A stretch of 5,063 nucleotides of DNA from Bifidobacteriaceae bacterium (lineage in GTDB: Bacteria > Actinomycetota > Actinomycetes > Actinomycetales > WQXJ01). Shown here piece by piece: positions 1 to 5,042 of this stretch (its first letter is position 1; every line of letters begins with the position of its first letter). The notes beneath the pieces were generated by a model. It made no database searches and had not been told where the DNA came from. It saw only the letters and a program-made list of their open reading frames with translations. The position numbers and the translations under genes were made by a program. Location: contig JAITKC010000077.1 in NCBI GenBank assembly GCA_031278665.1, positions 1-5,063 of the forward strand. The letters run 5' to 3'.

Positions 1-526
1 CCCGGGTCGTCTGGTCGAGCGCCACCAAGTAGTCGGCCAAGTCGCCGCGCACTTGGTCAAGCGCCTCGCGGAAAAGGTTCTCGGAGATCGCCAGCAGCAC
101 GTCTCCGATCATCAGCCCCAGCGCCCGGCCCATCCGGGCCGAGTCGCCGAGCCAGTTGGACTCGCGGTGGACCTGCGCGAAATACCGGTGCAGCGAGGCC
201 CGCCCCCGCCGGGTGGCGGATCGGTCCATCAGGTCGTCGTGGACCAGCGAGGCGTCTTGAAACATCTCGTGGCCGCTGGCGGCCAGCGCCATTCGCCGCT
301 CGCTCAGCAGGGCCTTCTGCCCGGGGCCGCCGTGGGCCAGATAGGAGGCGCCCAGCAGCCTGGTGACCACCCGGTTGGAGCCCTCGTGGGCGCGGTTGAC
401 CCCGTCGAACCCAAGTATCGGCGCGTAGCCGCTCAGCGACAGCCGCTTGAGGGTTTGAGCCAAGTGCGCGCCGCGCTCGTATTCGGCCCGCTGGACGAAA
501 ACGTCCACCTCGTCGGCAATCGTCAC
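1..526 (-). CDS. Polyprenyl diphosphate synthase (trans-isoprenyl, IspA/IdsA type), N-terminal 175 residues
   Basis: The enzyme condenses isopentenyl diphosphate with allylic diphosphates to make geranyl- to geranylgeranyl-type chains in the cytosol. The first aspartate-rich motif is clear: LVHDDLMDRSATRRG at residues ~94-108, where D97, D98 and D101 would bind Mg-diphosphate and R106/R107 follow as usual. GDVLLA at ~141-146 is also typical. The C-terminal half, with the second DDxxD, lies beyond the window edge. The GTG at 526 is chosen because the frame closes with a TGA about 18 codons upstream and the conserved part begins soon after. There is no Shine-Dalgarno sequence before it. The usual GGKRLRP substrate motif is not recognisable where expected; the sequence there reads HGGPGQKALLSERR. 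The gene is divergent from metF, a pairing also seen in mycobacteria (idsA2 beside an MTHFR-like gene). The family is certain; the chain-length product is not. Confidence 0.93.
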   Translation of the reverse strand, partial: MTIADEVDVFVQRAEYERGAHLAQTLKRLSLSGYAPILGFDGVNRAHEGSNRVVTRLLGASYLAHGGPGQKALLSERRMALAASGHEMFQDASLVHDDLMDRSATRRGRASLHRYFAQVHRESNWLGDSARMGRALGLMIGDVLLAISENLFREALDQVRGDLADYLVALDQTTR

Positions 527-533
527 GCCAACC

Positions 534-539
534 AGACTA
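534..539 (-). promoter_or_regulatory. Possible -10 element (TAGTCT) for leaderless transcription of the prenyl synthase
   Basis: TAGTCT on the minus strand fits the actinobacterial -10 pattern TANNNT and ends 7 nt before the GTG start at 526. Transcription would then begin at or near the start codon, which agrees with the absence of a ribosome binding site. No good -35 lies 16-19 nt upstream. A perfect TTGACA at 581-576 is too far away (36 nt). Confidence 0.3.
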
Positions 540-689
540 GCCGCAAGGCCACCTGGCGAAGGTCGTCCGCAAGCCTGTCAACAGGCGCTTTCGGGTCTTG
601 CGGGGCCCCGGCCGAGGGCGGGGCTGGGGCGATGCCGCCGGGCGAGGGCCGGAGCGAAGTCGTGGGCTGGGGCGCGATGCCGGCCAGCG

Positions 690-727
690 GCGTCGTCGGC
701 CGCGCCGACGACGCGAGTCGGCTTTTT
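690..727 (+). terminator. Overlapping alternative hairpins followed by T5
   Basis: GCGTCGTCGGC (690-700) and GCCGACGACGC (704-714) form a perfect 11-bp inverted repeat with a CGC loop. The first six bases of its right arm, GCCGAC (704-709), also pair with GTCGGC (717-722), and that second stem is followed at once by TTTTT (723-727), as in an intrinsic terminator on the plus strand. The two stems cannot form together, so the layout resembles a terminator/anti-terminator pair. No plus-strand gene lies directly upstream in the window, so what it would terminate is unknown. Confidence 0.45.
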
Positions 728-816
728 CGCGTGGGCGGCCGCCTCATCCGAACCGGGTTGCCGGCGTCAAGCCGGGCTCCTTGCCCGCCAAGGCCGGCCT
801 GTCCGGCGCCCGAATC

Positions 817-1002
817 CATCGACACCGACAATTTCTAGGCCGAAACGCATCGACACCGACAATTTCTAGGCCAAATCGCATCGACACCGACAATTTCTAG
901 GCCAAAACGCATCGACACCGACAATTTCCCTGGTGTTTTGAATCGAGACCGACAATTTCCCTGGTGTTTTGAATCGAGACCGACAATTGTTGTGGTCCCG
1001 AA
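817..1002 (+). repeat. Six direct 31-bp repeats, core CATCGACACCGACAATTT
   Basis: The 18-bp core begins at 817, 848, 879, 910, 941 and 972, an exact 31-bp period. Units 1-4 have CATCGACACC; units 5-6 have AATCGAGACC. Each core is followed by a 13-bp linker that varies by type. Units 1-3 carry CTAGGCCGAAACG or close variants, units 4-5 carry CCCTGGTGTTTTG (12-13 bp, in register), and unit 6 carries a TTGTGGTC type. About 31 bp is three helical turns, so equivalent bases face the same side of the DNA. This is not CRISPR: the linkers are too short and too similar. The arrangement resembles iterated protein-binding sites (iterons or transposon-end sites), but the function is unknown. Confidence 0.95.
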
Positions 1003-1004
1003 AA

Positions 1005-1016
1005 CGGTCGCGACCG
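1005..1016. repeat. 12-bp perfect palindrome CGGTCGCGACCG between the two repeat arms
   Basis: CGGTCGCGACCG is self-complementary and lies in the ~60-bp gap that separates the six forward cores from the inverted cores, close to but not at the centre (the gap midpoint is ~1019). It may be a dimer-binding site or a chance GC-rich palindrome. Confidence 0.5.
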
Positions 1017-1036
1017 CCTGACCTGCGACAACGCGA

Positions 1037-1129
1037 AAAGGCCTCCTAAAAATTGTCGGTGTCGATGCAAAAGACCACAACAATTGTCGGTCTCGATGCG
1101 TTCGGCCACAACAATTGTCGGTGTCGATG
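1037..1129 (-). repeat. Three inverted copies of the 31-bp repeat
   Basis: Cores on the minus strand lie at 1129-1112, 1098-1081 and 1067-1050, again exactly 31 bp apart. They read CATCGA(C/G)ACCGACAATT(T/G). Linkers on this strand are TGTGGCCGAACG and TGTGGTCTTTTG types, and the one nearest the centre reads TTAGGAGGCC, so the same linker families occur in both arms. With the forward array they form a large, imperfect inverted arrangement (six against three or four). Confidence 0.93.
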
Positions 1130-1153
1130 CGGTGCCGACGCGAAACAGCGCCG

Positions 1154-1171
1154 GGACTGTCGGTCTCGATC
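1154..1171 (-). repeat. Degenerate tenth copy of the repeat core
   Basis: GTCGGTCTCGAT at 1159-1170 matches the inverted core exactly, but the AATT end is replaced by GGAC. Its spacing from the previous copy is 42 bp, that is 31 plus 11 (about one extra helical turn). It lies about 30 bp before the transposase remnant. Confidence 0.75.
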
Positions 1172-1202
1172 CGGGTCGGGGCGCAGGGCCCCGTAAAGGC
1201 CG

Positions 1203-1445
1203 TTGTGCCCGGTCGAGTTCGCGCGCGTGGGAGGGGCTTGGCTGGCGGGCCAGGTCCCGGCGGCGGACGGGCGGCGCCATGTCGCGGTCGACGCCAAGAC
1301 CGCGCGAGGGTCGAAGACCCGCGACTCGCCCGCCGCGCACCTGCTGGCCGCTTTGGACGCCGACGCCGGGATCGTGCTGGGGCAGCAGACCATCGCTGAC
1401 AAGCCGTCCGAGTTCACCGCGTTCCAACCCCTGCTCGACCCGATA
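1203..1445 (+). pseudogene. ISAs1-family transposase, internal fragment
   Basis: About 80 codons match the middle of ISAs1-family DDE transposases (the family that includes the H-repeat proteins). GGAWLA is followed by RRHVAVDAKTARGSK, which corresponds to the usual VDGKTLRGS block holding the first catalytic Asp, then HLLAALDADAGIVLGQ and EFTAFQPLLDPI. The match stops abruptly after DPI at 1445, before the block with the second catalytic Asp. There is no room upstream for the normal N-terminal domain. The frame stays open but runs into metF out of frame. It is a dead remnant: only one of the three DDE residues is present, and the conserved Gly after the Asp is Ala here. It has the same orientation as metF and lies just beyond the 31-bp repeat array. 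Confidence 0.82.
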
Positions 1446-1561
1446 GGCAGAGCCCCGGAGAGGCCGGGGAAGGAGGGGGGAGGAGGGGGCGATGACGGCG
1501 GTCTCGGCGGCATCGGGCGCCTCAACAGTTGGACCGCACCCCAAGGCCGGGCGGGTAAGTT
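1446..1561 (+). other. metF upstream region with polypurine G-rich tract
   Basis: A short stem, CCCCGG (1453-1458) / CCGGGG (1464-1469), leads into a purine-only run at 1465-1489 rich in G blocks, which could form quadruplex-like structure. The run resembles a strong ribosome binding site before the ATG at 1492, but the 62-codon frame from that ATG runs 119 bp into metF in another frame and shows no known motif, so I do not call it a gene. Confidence 0.5.
1556..1561 (+). promoter_or_regulatory. Possible -10 element (TAAGTT) for metF
   Basis: TAAGTT fits TANNNT and ends 6 nt before a GTG at 1568, in frame with metF. This suggests a leaderless transcript that starts at that second GTG rather than at 1562. 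TTGGAC at 1529-1534 is a weak -35 candidate, but its spacer is 21 nt. The same TANNNT-to-GTG arrangement appears before the divergent prenyl synthase. Confidence 0.3.
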
Positions 1562-2455
1562 GTGGACGTGCGAATCCTCCAAGCCGTCTTGGCGCCGAAG
1601 CCGTCGGTGTCGTTCGAGTTCTATCCGCCCAAGGACGGCGCGGGCTTCGGTCGTTTACTCGAGCGGGCCGCCCGGCTTGAGGCGCTGCGGCCGGACTTTG
1701 TGTCCGTCACCTACGGCGCCGGCGGGGCGGACGAGGGCCGCGCCGGCCGCCAGGAGGCCTCGATCCGGGCGACCGAGGCGTTGGCGCGGGCGACTTCGGC
1801 CCCGCGTTTGGCCCATCTCACCTTGGCCGGGCATTCGCGGCCCGAACTGGAGCGTTTGGTGCGGCGTTTCCTGGACGGCGGGGTGGACGGGTTCATGGCG
1901 TTGCGCGGCGATCCGCCGGGCGGCCCGGCCGCGGCGTGGCAACCGGTCGCCGGCGGCTTGACCTACGCCCGCGAGTTGGTCGACCTCATCCGCCGCCAGT
2001 GCGACGGGCCGATCGGCGTGGCGGCGTTCCCGTACGGCCATCCGGCGGCCAAGTCTTTGGAGCACGATGCCGAGGTGTTGGCCGCCAAACAGCGGTCCGG
2101 CGCCGATTTCGCCCTGTCGCAGGTGCTGTTTGAGGCCGAGGCTTATTTCCGTTTGGTCGAGCGGGCCGCCCGACACGGCGCCACTTTGCCGATCATTCCG
2201 GGGATCATGCCGATCACCGGCGCGACTCGGCGCGAAAGACTGGAGTTGTACTTCGGCGGCCCGTTGCCGGCGGCGCTGGCGGAACGGGTCTCGCGCGCCA
2301 AGGACCGCGACGAGTTGGCGCGGGTGGGGGTGGACTGGTGCGTCGCGCTGGCGGACGAACTGCTCGCCGGCGGGGCGCCGGGATTGCATTTCTACACCCT
2401 CAACTCGTCGTTGGCGACCGAGACGATTGTCCGCGGCCTCGGATTGAACAGGTAG
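1562..2455 (+). CDS. metF: 5,10-methylenetetrahydrofolate reductase (MetF)
   Basis: This FAD enzyme reduces 5,10-methylene-THF to 5-methyl-THF with NAD(P)H, supplying the methyl group for methionine synthesis in the cytosol. The TIM-barrel motifs are complete and in order. SFEFYPPK carries E19, the counterpart of catalytic Glu28 in E. coli. VSVTYGAGGA is at 47-56, HLT at 85-87, and ALRGDPP has D117, counterpart of Asp120. FPYGHP is at 156-161, and K176 plus GADFALSQVLF holds Q187, counterpart of Gln183. IIPGIMPIT and LHFYTLN close the fold. At 297 residues it has the length of E. coli MetF (about 296). An in-frame TAA at 1556-1558 means the start can only be GTG 1562, GTG 1568 or later. There is no clear ribosome binding site. 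The gene diverges from the prenyl synthase but is separated from it by 1035 bp of repeats and transposase debris. Confidence 0.96.
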   Translation: MDVRILQAVLAPKPSVSFEFYPPKDGAGFGRLLERAARLEALRPDFVSVTYGAGGADEGRAGRQEASIRATEALARATSAPRLAHLTLAGHSRPELERLVRRFLDGGVDGFMALRGDPPGGPAAAWQPVAGGLTYARELVDLIRRQCDGPIGVAAFPYGHPAAKSLEHDAEVLAAKQRSGADFALSQVLFEAEAYFRLVERAARHGATLPIIPGIMPITGATRRERLELYFGGPLPAALAERVSRAKDRDELARVGVDWCVALADELLAGGAPGLHFYTLNSSLATETIVRGLGLNR

Positions 2456-2495
2456 GTCGGCCGGGCCGGCGAGTTTGGCGGACGGCTTGGCCACC

Positions 2496-2695
2496 GGGCT
2501 GACCCGGGCCGGGCCGGGCTGAACTGGGCCCGGCTGGGCCGGGCTGAACTGGGCCGGGCCGCGCCGCGCTGACCCGGGTCGGGCTGAACTGGGCCGGGCC
2601 GGGCCGGGCTGACCCGGGCCGCACCGGGTCGGGCTGAACTGGGCCGGGCCGCGCCGGGCTGAACTGGGCCGCGGCGCGCCGGGCCGGGCCCGGCG
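2496..2695 (+). repeat. Pentanucleotide satellite, 40 units of GGGCY type
   Basis: From 2496 to 2695 the sequence divides into forty 5-bp units with no slip in phase. Most are GGGCC or GGGCT; variants are GAACT, GACCC, GGGTC, GCGCC and a few singles. The block GGGCT-GAACT-GGGCC occurs five times, at 2516, 2541, 2581, 2631 and 2656, with all spacings multiples of 5 (25, 40, 50, 25). It fills most of the gap between metF and the DUF4192 gene. The last units form a hairpin, CGCCGGG (2677-2683) / CCCGGCG (2689-2695) with a 5-nt loop, but no T run follows. The tract could act as a structured transcript end or simply be a slippage-expanded repeat. Confidence 0.93.
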
Positions 2696-2776
2696 AAGAA
2701 ACGCCGATAACTGTTCATCCACAGGTTTTGCCGGTTGGCCGGGCGCCGGGCGCCGGTTGGGCGCGACACTGTAGCG

Positions 2777-3874
2777 ATGAGCACAGCGGCTTATTTGGTC
2801 AAGAAGGCGAGCGGCTTGGACGTGTTGGCGTTCCTGCCCGCCCGCATTGGTTTCAGGCCGGTCGACAGCGTCGTGGTCGGCGGACTGCATCCCCCGAACG
2901 GGCGCCTCGGCATCGTGATCCGGGCCGACCGAACCGTCGGCGCCTTCACGGCGGTCGGCGAGCTGGCCAGCGGGCAGGCCGAGCGGCTTCATTTCTCAGG
3001 CGCCCGGGCGGCGTTCATGGTCCGCTACGCGCCAGTCGGGTGCGAGCCGATCGAAGACGACGCCAGTTTCTGGCAGTGGGCCGGCGCGATCGGCGAGCGG
3101 TTGGCGGTGATCGGCTGCTGGGATGTGGTCGGCGAGGATTACCAGGAGGTCGACCCCGGCGAGCGCCGGCGGTTCGGGCCCGTCTACCATCCGGTCGATC
3201 TACAATCCACGCGCGGGGCCGCCACCCTGGCTCTGGCCGGACTCGCGCCGAAAGCGACGCGAGAGGAATTGGCGGAACTCGGACTGGCGCCCGAAGCCAG
3301 CCGCAAAGCCGCGCGGGCGGCCGAACGGCGCGCCACCGACCGGGCCTTGGCGCTGGGGCCGGGTCGCATGCGGCGCTGGCGGCTGACCGGCCTGGAGGTC
3401 TGGCTAGGCTGGCAAGGGACTCTGCTTGATCGACCCGACGCCAACGTCCCGCCGCCGGAACTCGGCCGGATCGCCGCTCTGCTGGCCGACCGGCCGGGCC
3501 GCGACGCGGTCATGGCCACGGCCTTCGCCAACCGGGGGGACACCGCCCGCCGATTGGCGACGGGCTGCGACGACGGCCAGATCTTCGATCCGTACCATTC
3601 GGCCGGCTTGGATCCCGAGCGCGCCGCCGCCAGTCTGGAATTACTCCGCAAAGTCGGATCGCACTTGGCTCCGCGCCGCCGCGGGCCGGTCTACGCGCTC
3701 GGCGCCGCTTGGCATTGGTGGTCCGGCAACGGCGCGGCCGCCGAGGAATGGGCGCGGGCCGGAGTCGACTGCAATGACTGCCCCCAACTCGCCTGGTTGA
3801 TTCTGGCGGTCGTGGCGCGCGGCGTTTTCCCGGCTTGCCTGGCCGCACTCCCTGAAGACTTGGCGGTAAATTAG
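2777..3874 (+). CDS. DUF4192 domain-containing protein
   Basis: This is a 365-residue protein of the actinobacterial DUF4192 family, whose function is unknown. The N-terminal signature is [22 protein letters not shown] at residues ~16-37, matching the family's LLA-x-(V/I)P-x-LLGF-x-P-x-(D/E)S-(L/V)VV pattern, and a strand RLGIVIRAD follows. The C-terminal part has the Trp-rich helix pair [10 protein letters not shown]...[10 protein letters not shown] at ~309-329, also seen in the family, and ends in [12 protein letters not shown]. No signal peptide or membrane segment is apparent, so it is probably cytosolic. The ATG at 2777 is preferred over an in-frame upstream start at 2735, because the extra 14 residues are low-complexity and the MSTAAY start sits right before the domain. 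No ribosome binding site is visible. The stop at 3874 faces the minus-strand restriction-locus debris. Confidence 0.9.
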   Translation: MSTAAYLVKKASGLDVLAFLPARIGFRPVDSVVVGGLHPPNGRLGIVIRADRTVGAFTAVGELASGQAERLHFSGARAAFMVRYAPVGCEPIEDDASFWQWAGAIGERLAVIGCWDVVGEDYQEVDPGERRRFGPVYHPVDLQSTRGAATLALAGLAPKATREELAELGLAPEASRKAARAAERRATDRALALGPGRMRRWRLTGLEVWLGWQGTLLDRPDANVPPPELGRIAALLADRPGRDAVMATAFANRGDTARRLATGCDDGQIFDPYHSAGLDPERAAASLELLRKVGSHLAPRRRGPVYALGAAWHWWSGNGAAAEEWARAGVDCNDCPQLAWLILAVVARGVFPACLAALPEDLAVN

Positions 3875-3938
3875 CCGCTGACGTTGGGCTTTGTCTGCCA
3901 CACTCGTCCGATATCGCGAAGGGCCGCTCCCTTGGCGG

Positions 3939-4165
3939 CGCGTAGTTGATGATTTGGGAGAGGAAATCGTAGGCCCGCACGAGGACTTGCCTGGGATCAC
4001 TCGGTTAAGGTGTGAAAGCGTTTGGACGGCGGTGATTCCGGATAGCTTCTTGTCCACGCGCATGGCCACCAGCGGCGGCTGGTCGAAGCCGGTCTGGAAC
4101 TTGTCGGCGACAATCATCGCCTGGAACTCGTCCACCGCAAAGGCCGCCTCCAACGCCCGGCCTTT
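3939..4165 (-). pseudogene. hsdR: Type I restriction endonuclease HsdR, fragment with internal deletion
   Basis: HsdR is the ATP-driven translocase/nuclease subunit of type I restriction-modification enzymes. On the minus strand from ~4165, [22 protein letters not shown] continues to [24 protein letters not shown] (ending at 3986), the C-terminal helicase motifs V-VI of HsdR. In intact enzymes this is followed by VLDFVND-type sequence and ~100 or more residues before [10 protein letters not shown]. Here [14 protein letters not shown] (3980-3939) follows at once in another frame, so an internal piece is lost with a frameshift. The nuclease and N-terminal helicase domains are absent, and nothing recognisable follows NYA. 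The fragment is non-functional. It lies downstream of hsdS and rhuM remnants on the same strand, as expected for one operon. Confidence 0.87.
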
Positions 4166-4205
4166 GCCGCCGCCTGGCCTCGGCGAAGCCCGGCCACTGG
4201 CGATC

Positions 4206-4762
4206 GGCCAGCGCTTCGCCTGCATTTCGCATACCTCCGCCCATTTGGTTTCTCTTCCCCCAACCTGGCCCGCTTCGCCCCGCGGACGGCTTTCCCGCCC
4301 CCCTTGGCCGGACGTTGCTCCGGCGACTACTATCGGGCCTCCATCGCCATAGGGCTCGCGCCCCTTAGGCGATCCCACGTTCGTCGCGGTGACACGTGTC
4401 TAGCGCGGGTTAGGCGTCCCGTCCGCGTCCTTGAACACCCTTCGCCGGGTGTCGCCGCCAGCCCCGGAAGTTGCCGGACGTCCTCCACAACCGCCCGGCA
4501 GGGCCGCAGCCGGTTTCAGACGCCATTTCCGGCGGACGCTACTTTCCGTCTTCTGGACGCTGGGATTCAAACAATTTGGTCTTCGCCATGCCGCGCGGGT
4601 CTTCCGGCGCGCCGCCCCGGCATGTGGGCGCAGCCACCGGTTTGCGGGCATGCCATTGTCCCGTTCAACCTTTCGATCTCAGGTGAGCCAAAAGACCCGC
4701 CGACCTCCTTCCGAGTCGGCCCCCGCTGCGCAGGGGATGTCACCGCGCGCCTCGTGGCGCAC
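4206..4762 (-). mobile_element. Group II intron, 5' part only (truncated)
   Basis: The minus strand from 4762 begins GTGCG, the group II 5' consensus, followed by a hairpin (GCGCC 4760-4756 / GGCGC 4751-4747) and further stems: CCCC/GGGG near 4735-4720, and CCGAC/GTCGG. Downstream, around 4400-4260, are stretches I recognise from bacterial group II introns just before the reverse-transcriptase frame: GTGGGATCGCCTAAGGGG, GAGCCCTATGG and CAAGGGGGGCGGGAAAGCC. An ATG at 4232 opens MRNAGEALA, similar to the M-(R/Q)-N-A-E start of intron-encoded proteins; a second ATG at 4225 sits 7-8 nt after GGAGG. The similarity ends near 4206, and HsdR follows. The reverse transcriptase, maturase and catalytic domains V and VI are absent, so it cannot splice. 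It sits in sense orientation inside the rhuM remnant. The identification rests on memory of intron sequences, not on a search. Confidence 0.65.
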
Positions 4763-4888
4763 TCGAGGTTGTAGACGTCGATCTTGCGGCGCACCTGGCG
4801 CTTGCCCTCCTGGCGAACTATCAACTCAGAGTTGATTGTCGTCTCTGACTCCCCGCCCGTAGACGATCAGTTCTCCCTGCCCGGTCAT
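4763..4888 (-). pseudogene. RhuM-family protein, N-terminal pieces
   Basis: RhuM-family proteins are often encoded within type I restriction-modification operons; their role there is not well settled. The start MTGQGELIVYGRG (ATG at 4888) matches the family N-terminus (M-T-x-x-GE-(L/I)-x-(I/V)-Y). The frame ends in a stop at 4826. In another frame, TTINSELIVRQEGKRQVRR is followed by KIDVYNLE, matching the later T-EG-x-RQV-x-R-x-x-x-x-YNL(D/E) segment. The ~50 residues normally between them, including the WLTQ-x-x-(M/I)-A-x-LF helix-turn-helix-like part, are missing, with the junction near 4850. At YNLE the match stops exactly where the intron-like GTGCG begins, so the C-terminal part is also lost. 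The start overlaps the hsdS stop by 4 bp. Confidence 0.8.
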
Positions 4889-5004
4889 GATCCAATCCCG
4901 GCGGCGAGATTTGACACCCCAAGCGTCCGATGCCGACCGGTCGCCTCGAGCCGCCCCGTCACCGCCGCGCTGATCGACGCTGAACGCCGCTCCCGCGTTC
5001 GGGG
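4885..5004 (-). pseudogene. hsdS: Type I specificity subunit HsdS, C-terminal tail
   Basis: HsdS chooses the DNA target of type I enzymes. In the frame ending with TGA at 4887-4885, RERRSASISAAVTGRLEATG matches the common HsdS C-terminus, which reads (E/K)RSALI(S/T)AAVTG(Q/R)(I/L)(D/E)V. About 15-20 further residues follow before the stop. The TGA overlaps the rhuM ATG as ATGA (4888-4885), a classic translational-coupling junction, which supports the call despite the short match. Upstream, the homology cannot extend beyond ~5004 because a 31-bp repeat unit lies there. Both target-recognition domains are missing. Confidence 0.58.
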
Positions 5005-5005
5005 C

Positions 5006-5042
5006 CGTCGACGCCGACAATTCTTAGGCCGGATCGCATCGG
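5006..5042 (+). repeat. Solo copy of the 31-bp repeat, next to hsdS remnant
   Basis: CGTCGACGCCGACAATTC (5006-5023) matches the core with three differences (positions 2, 7 and 18). Its linker TTAGGCCGGATCG matches the CTAGGCC-type linkers of units 1-3 in the main array. Thirty-one bases on, at 5037, CATCGG starts a further unit that soon degenerates. It therefore belongs to the same family and keeps the same period, about 4 kb from the array. Confidence 0.85.

Larger units (their letters stand above)
527..816. other. Non-coding spacer between prenyl synthase and repeat array
   Basis: Open frames exist here on both strands (for example minus 831-523), but they are GC-driven: low-complexity Pro/Ala/Arg/Gly translations with no recognisable motif. 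The minus-strand frame starts inside the 31-bp repeat and overlaps the prenyl synthase start. A small hairpin (GCCTG 573-577 / CAGGC 582-586) and the stronger structure at 690-727 are the only signals I see. Confidence 0.6.

Noticed and set aside
53..838. Plus-strand open frame (261 codons) opposite the prenyl synthase
   Set aside because: It is the GC-driven shadow of the minus-strand gene with its DDLMD motif, and it carries no recognisable domain.
817..1171. CRISPR array
   Set aside because: The period is 31 bp with only a 13-bp linker, linkers are shared between units, and orientation flips midway; CRISPR spacers would be longer, unique and in one direction.
897..1582. Minus-strand open frames across the repeat array (215 and 178 codons)
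   Set aside because: Their repeated peptides (MSVSM, RHRQF, NCRCRC) are translations of the 31-bp DNA repeat in different frames; no protein motif is present.
1492..1680. Small ORF (62 codons) behind an AGGAGG-like tract
   Set aside because: It overlaps the metF start in another frame, has no recognisable motif, and the purine tract is low-complexity.
2715..2723. DnaA-box-like TCATCCACA
   Set aside because: It is a single site with one mismatch to TTATCCACA and no cluster or AT-rich region, so it does not support an origin.
1655..2992. Long minus-strand open frame (445 codons) over metF and the satellite
   Set aside because: It is antisense to a clear metF, and its Pro/Ala/Gly/Ser-rich part is only the 5-bp satellite read as a 5-residue repeat; all frames across such a tract stay open.
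3871..3938. Minus-strand frame ending in TAA at 3873-3871 as an HsdR C-terminus
   Set aside because: The frame after IINYA changes and the ~22 residues to that stop do not resemble the end of HsdR.
4304..4835. Plus-strand open frames (156 and 134 codons) in the right part
   Set aside because: They are antisense to the intron-like and rhuM segments, which show recognisable minus-strand content; the plus translations match nothing I know.
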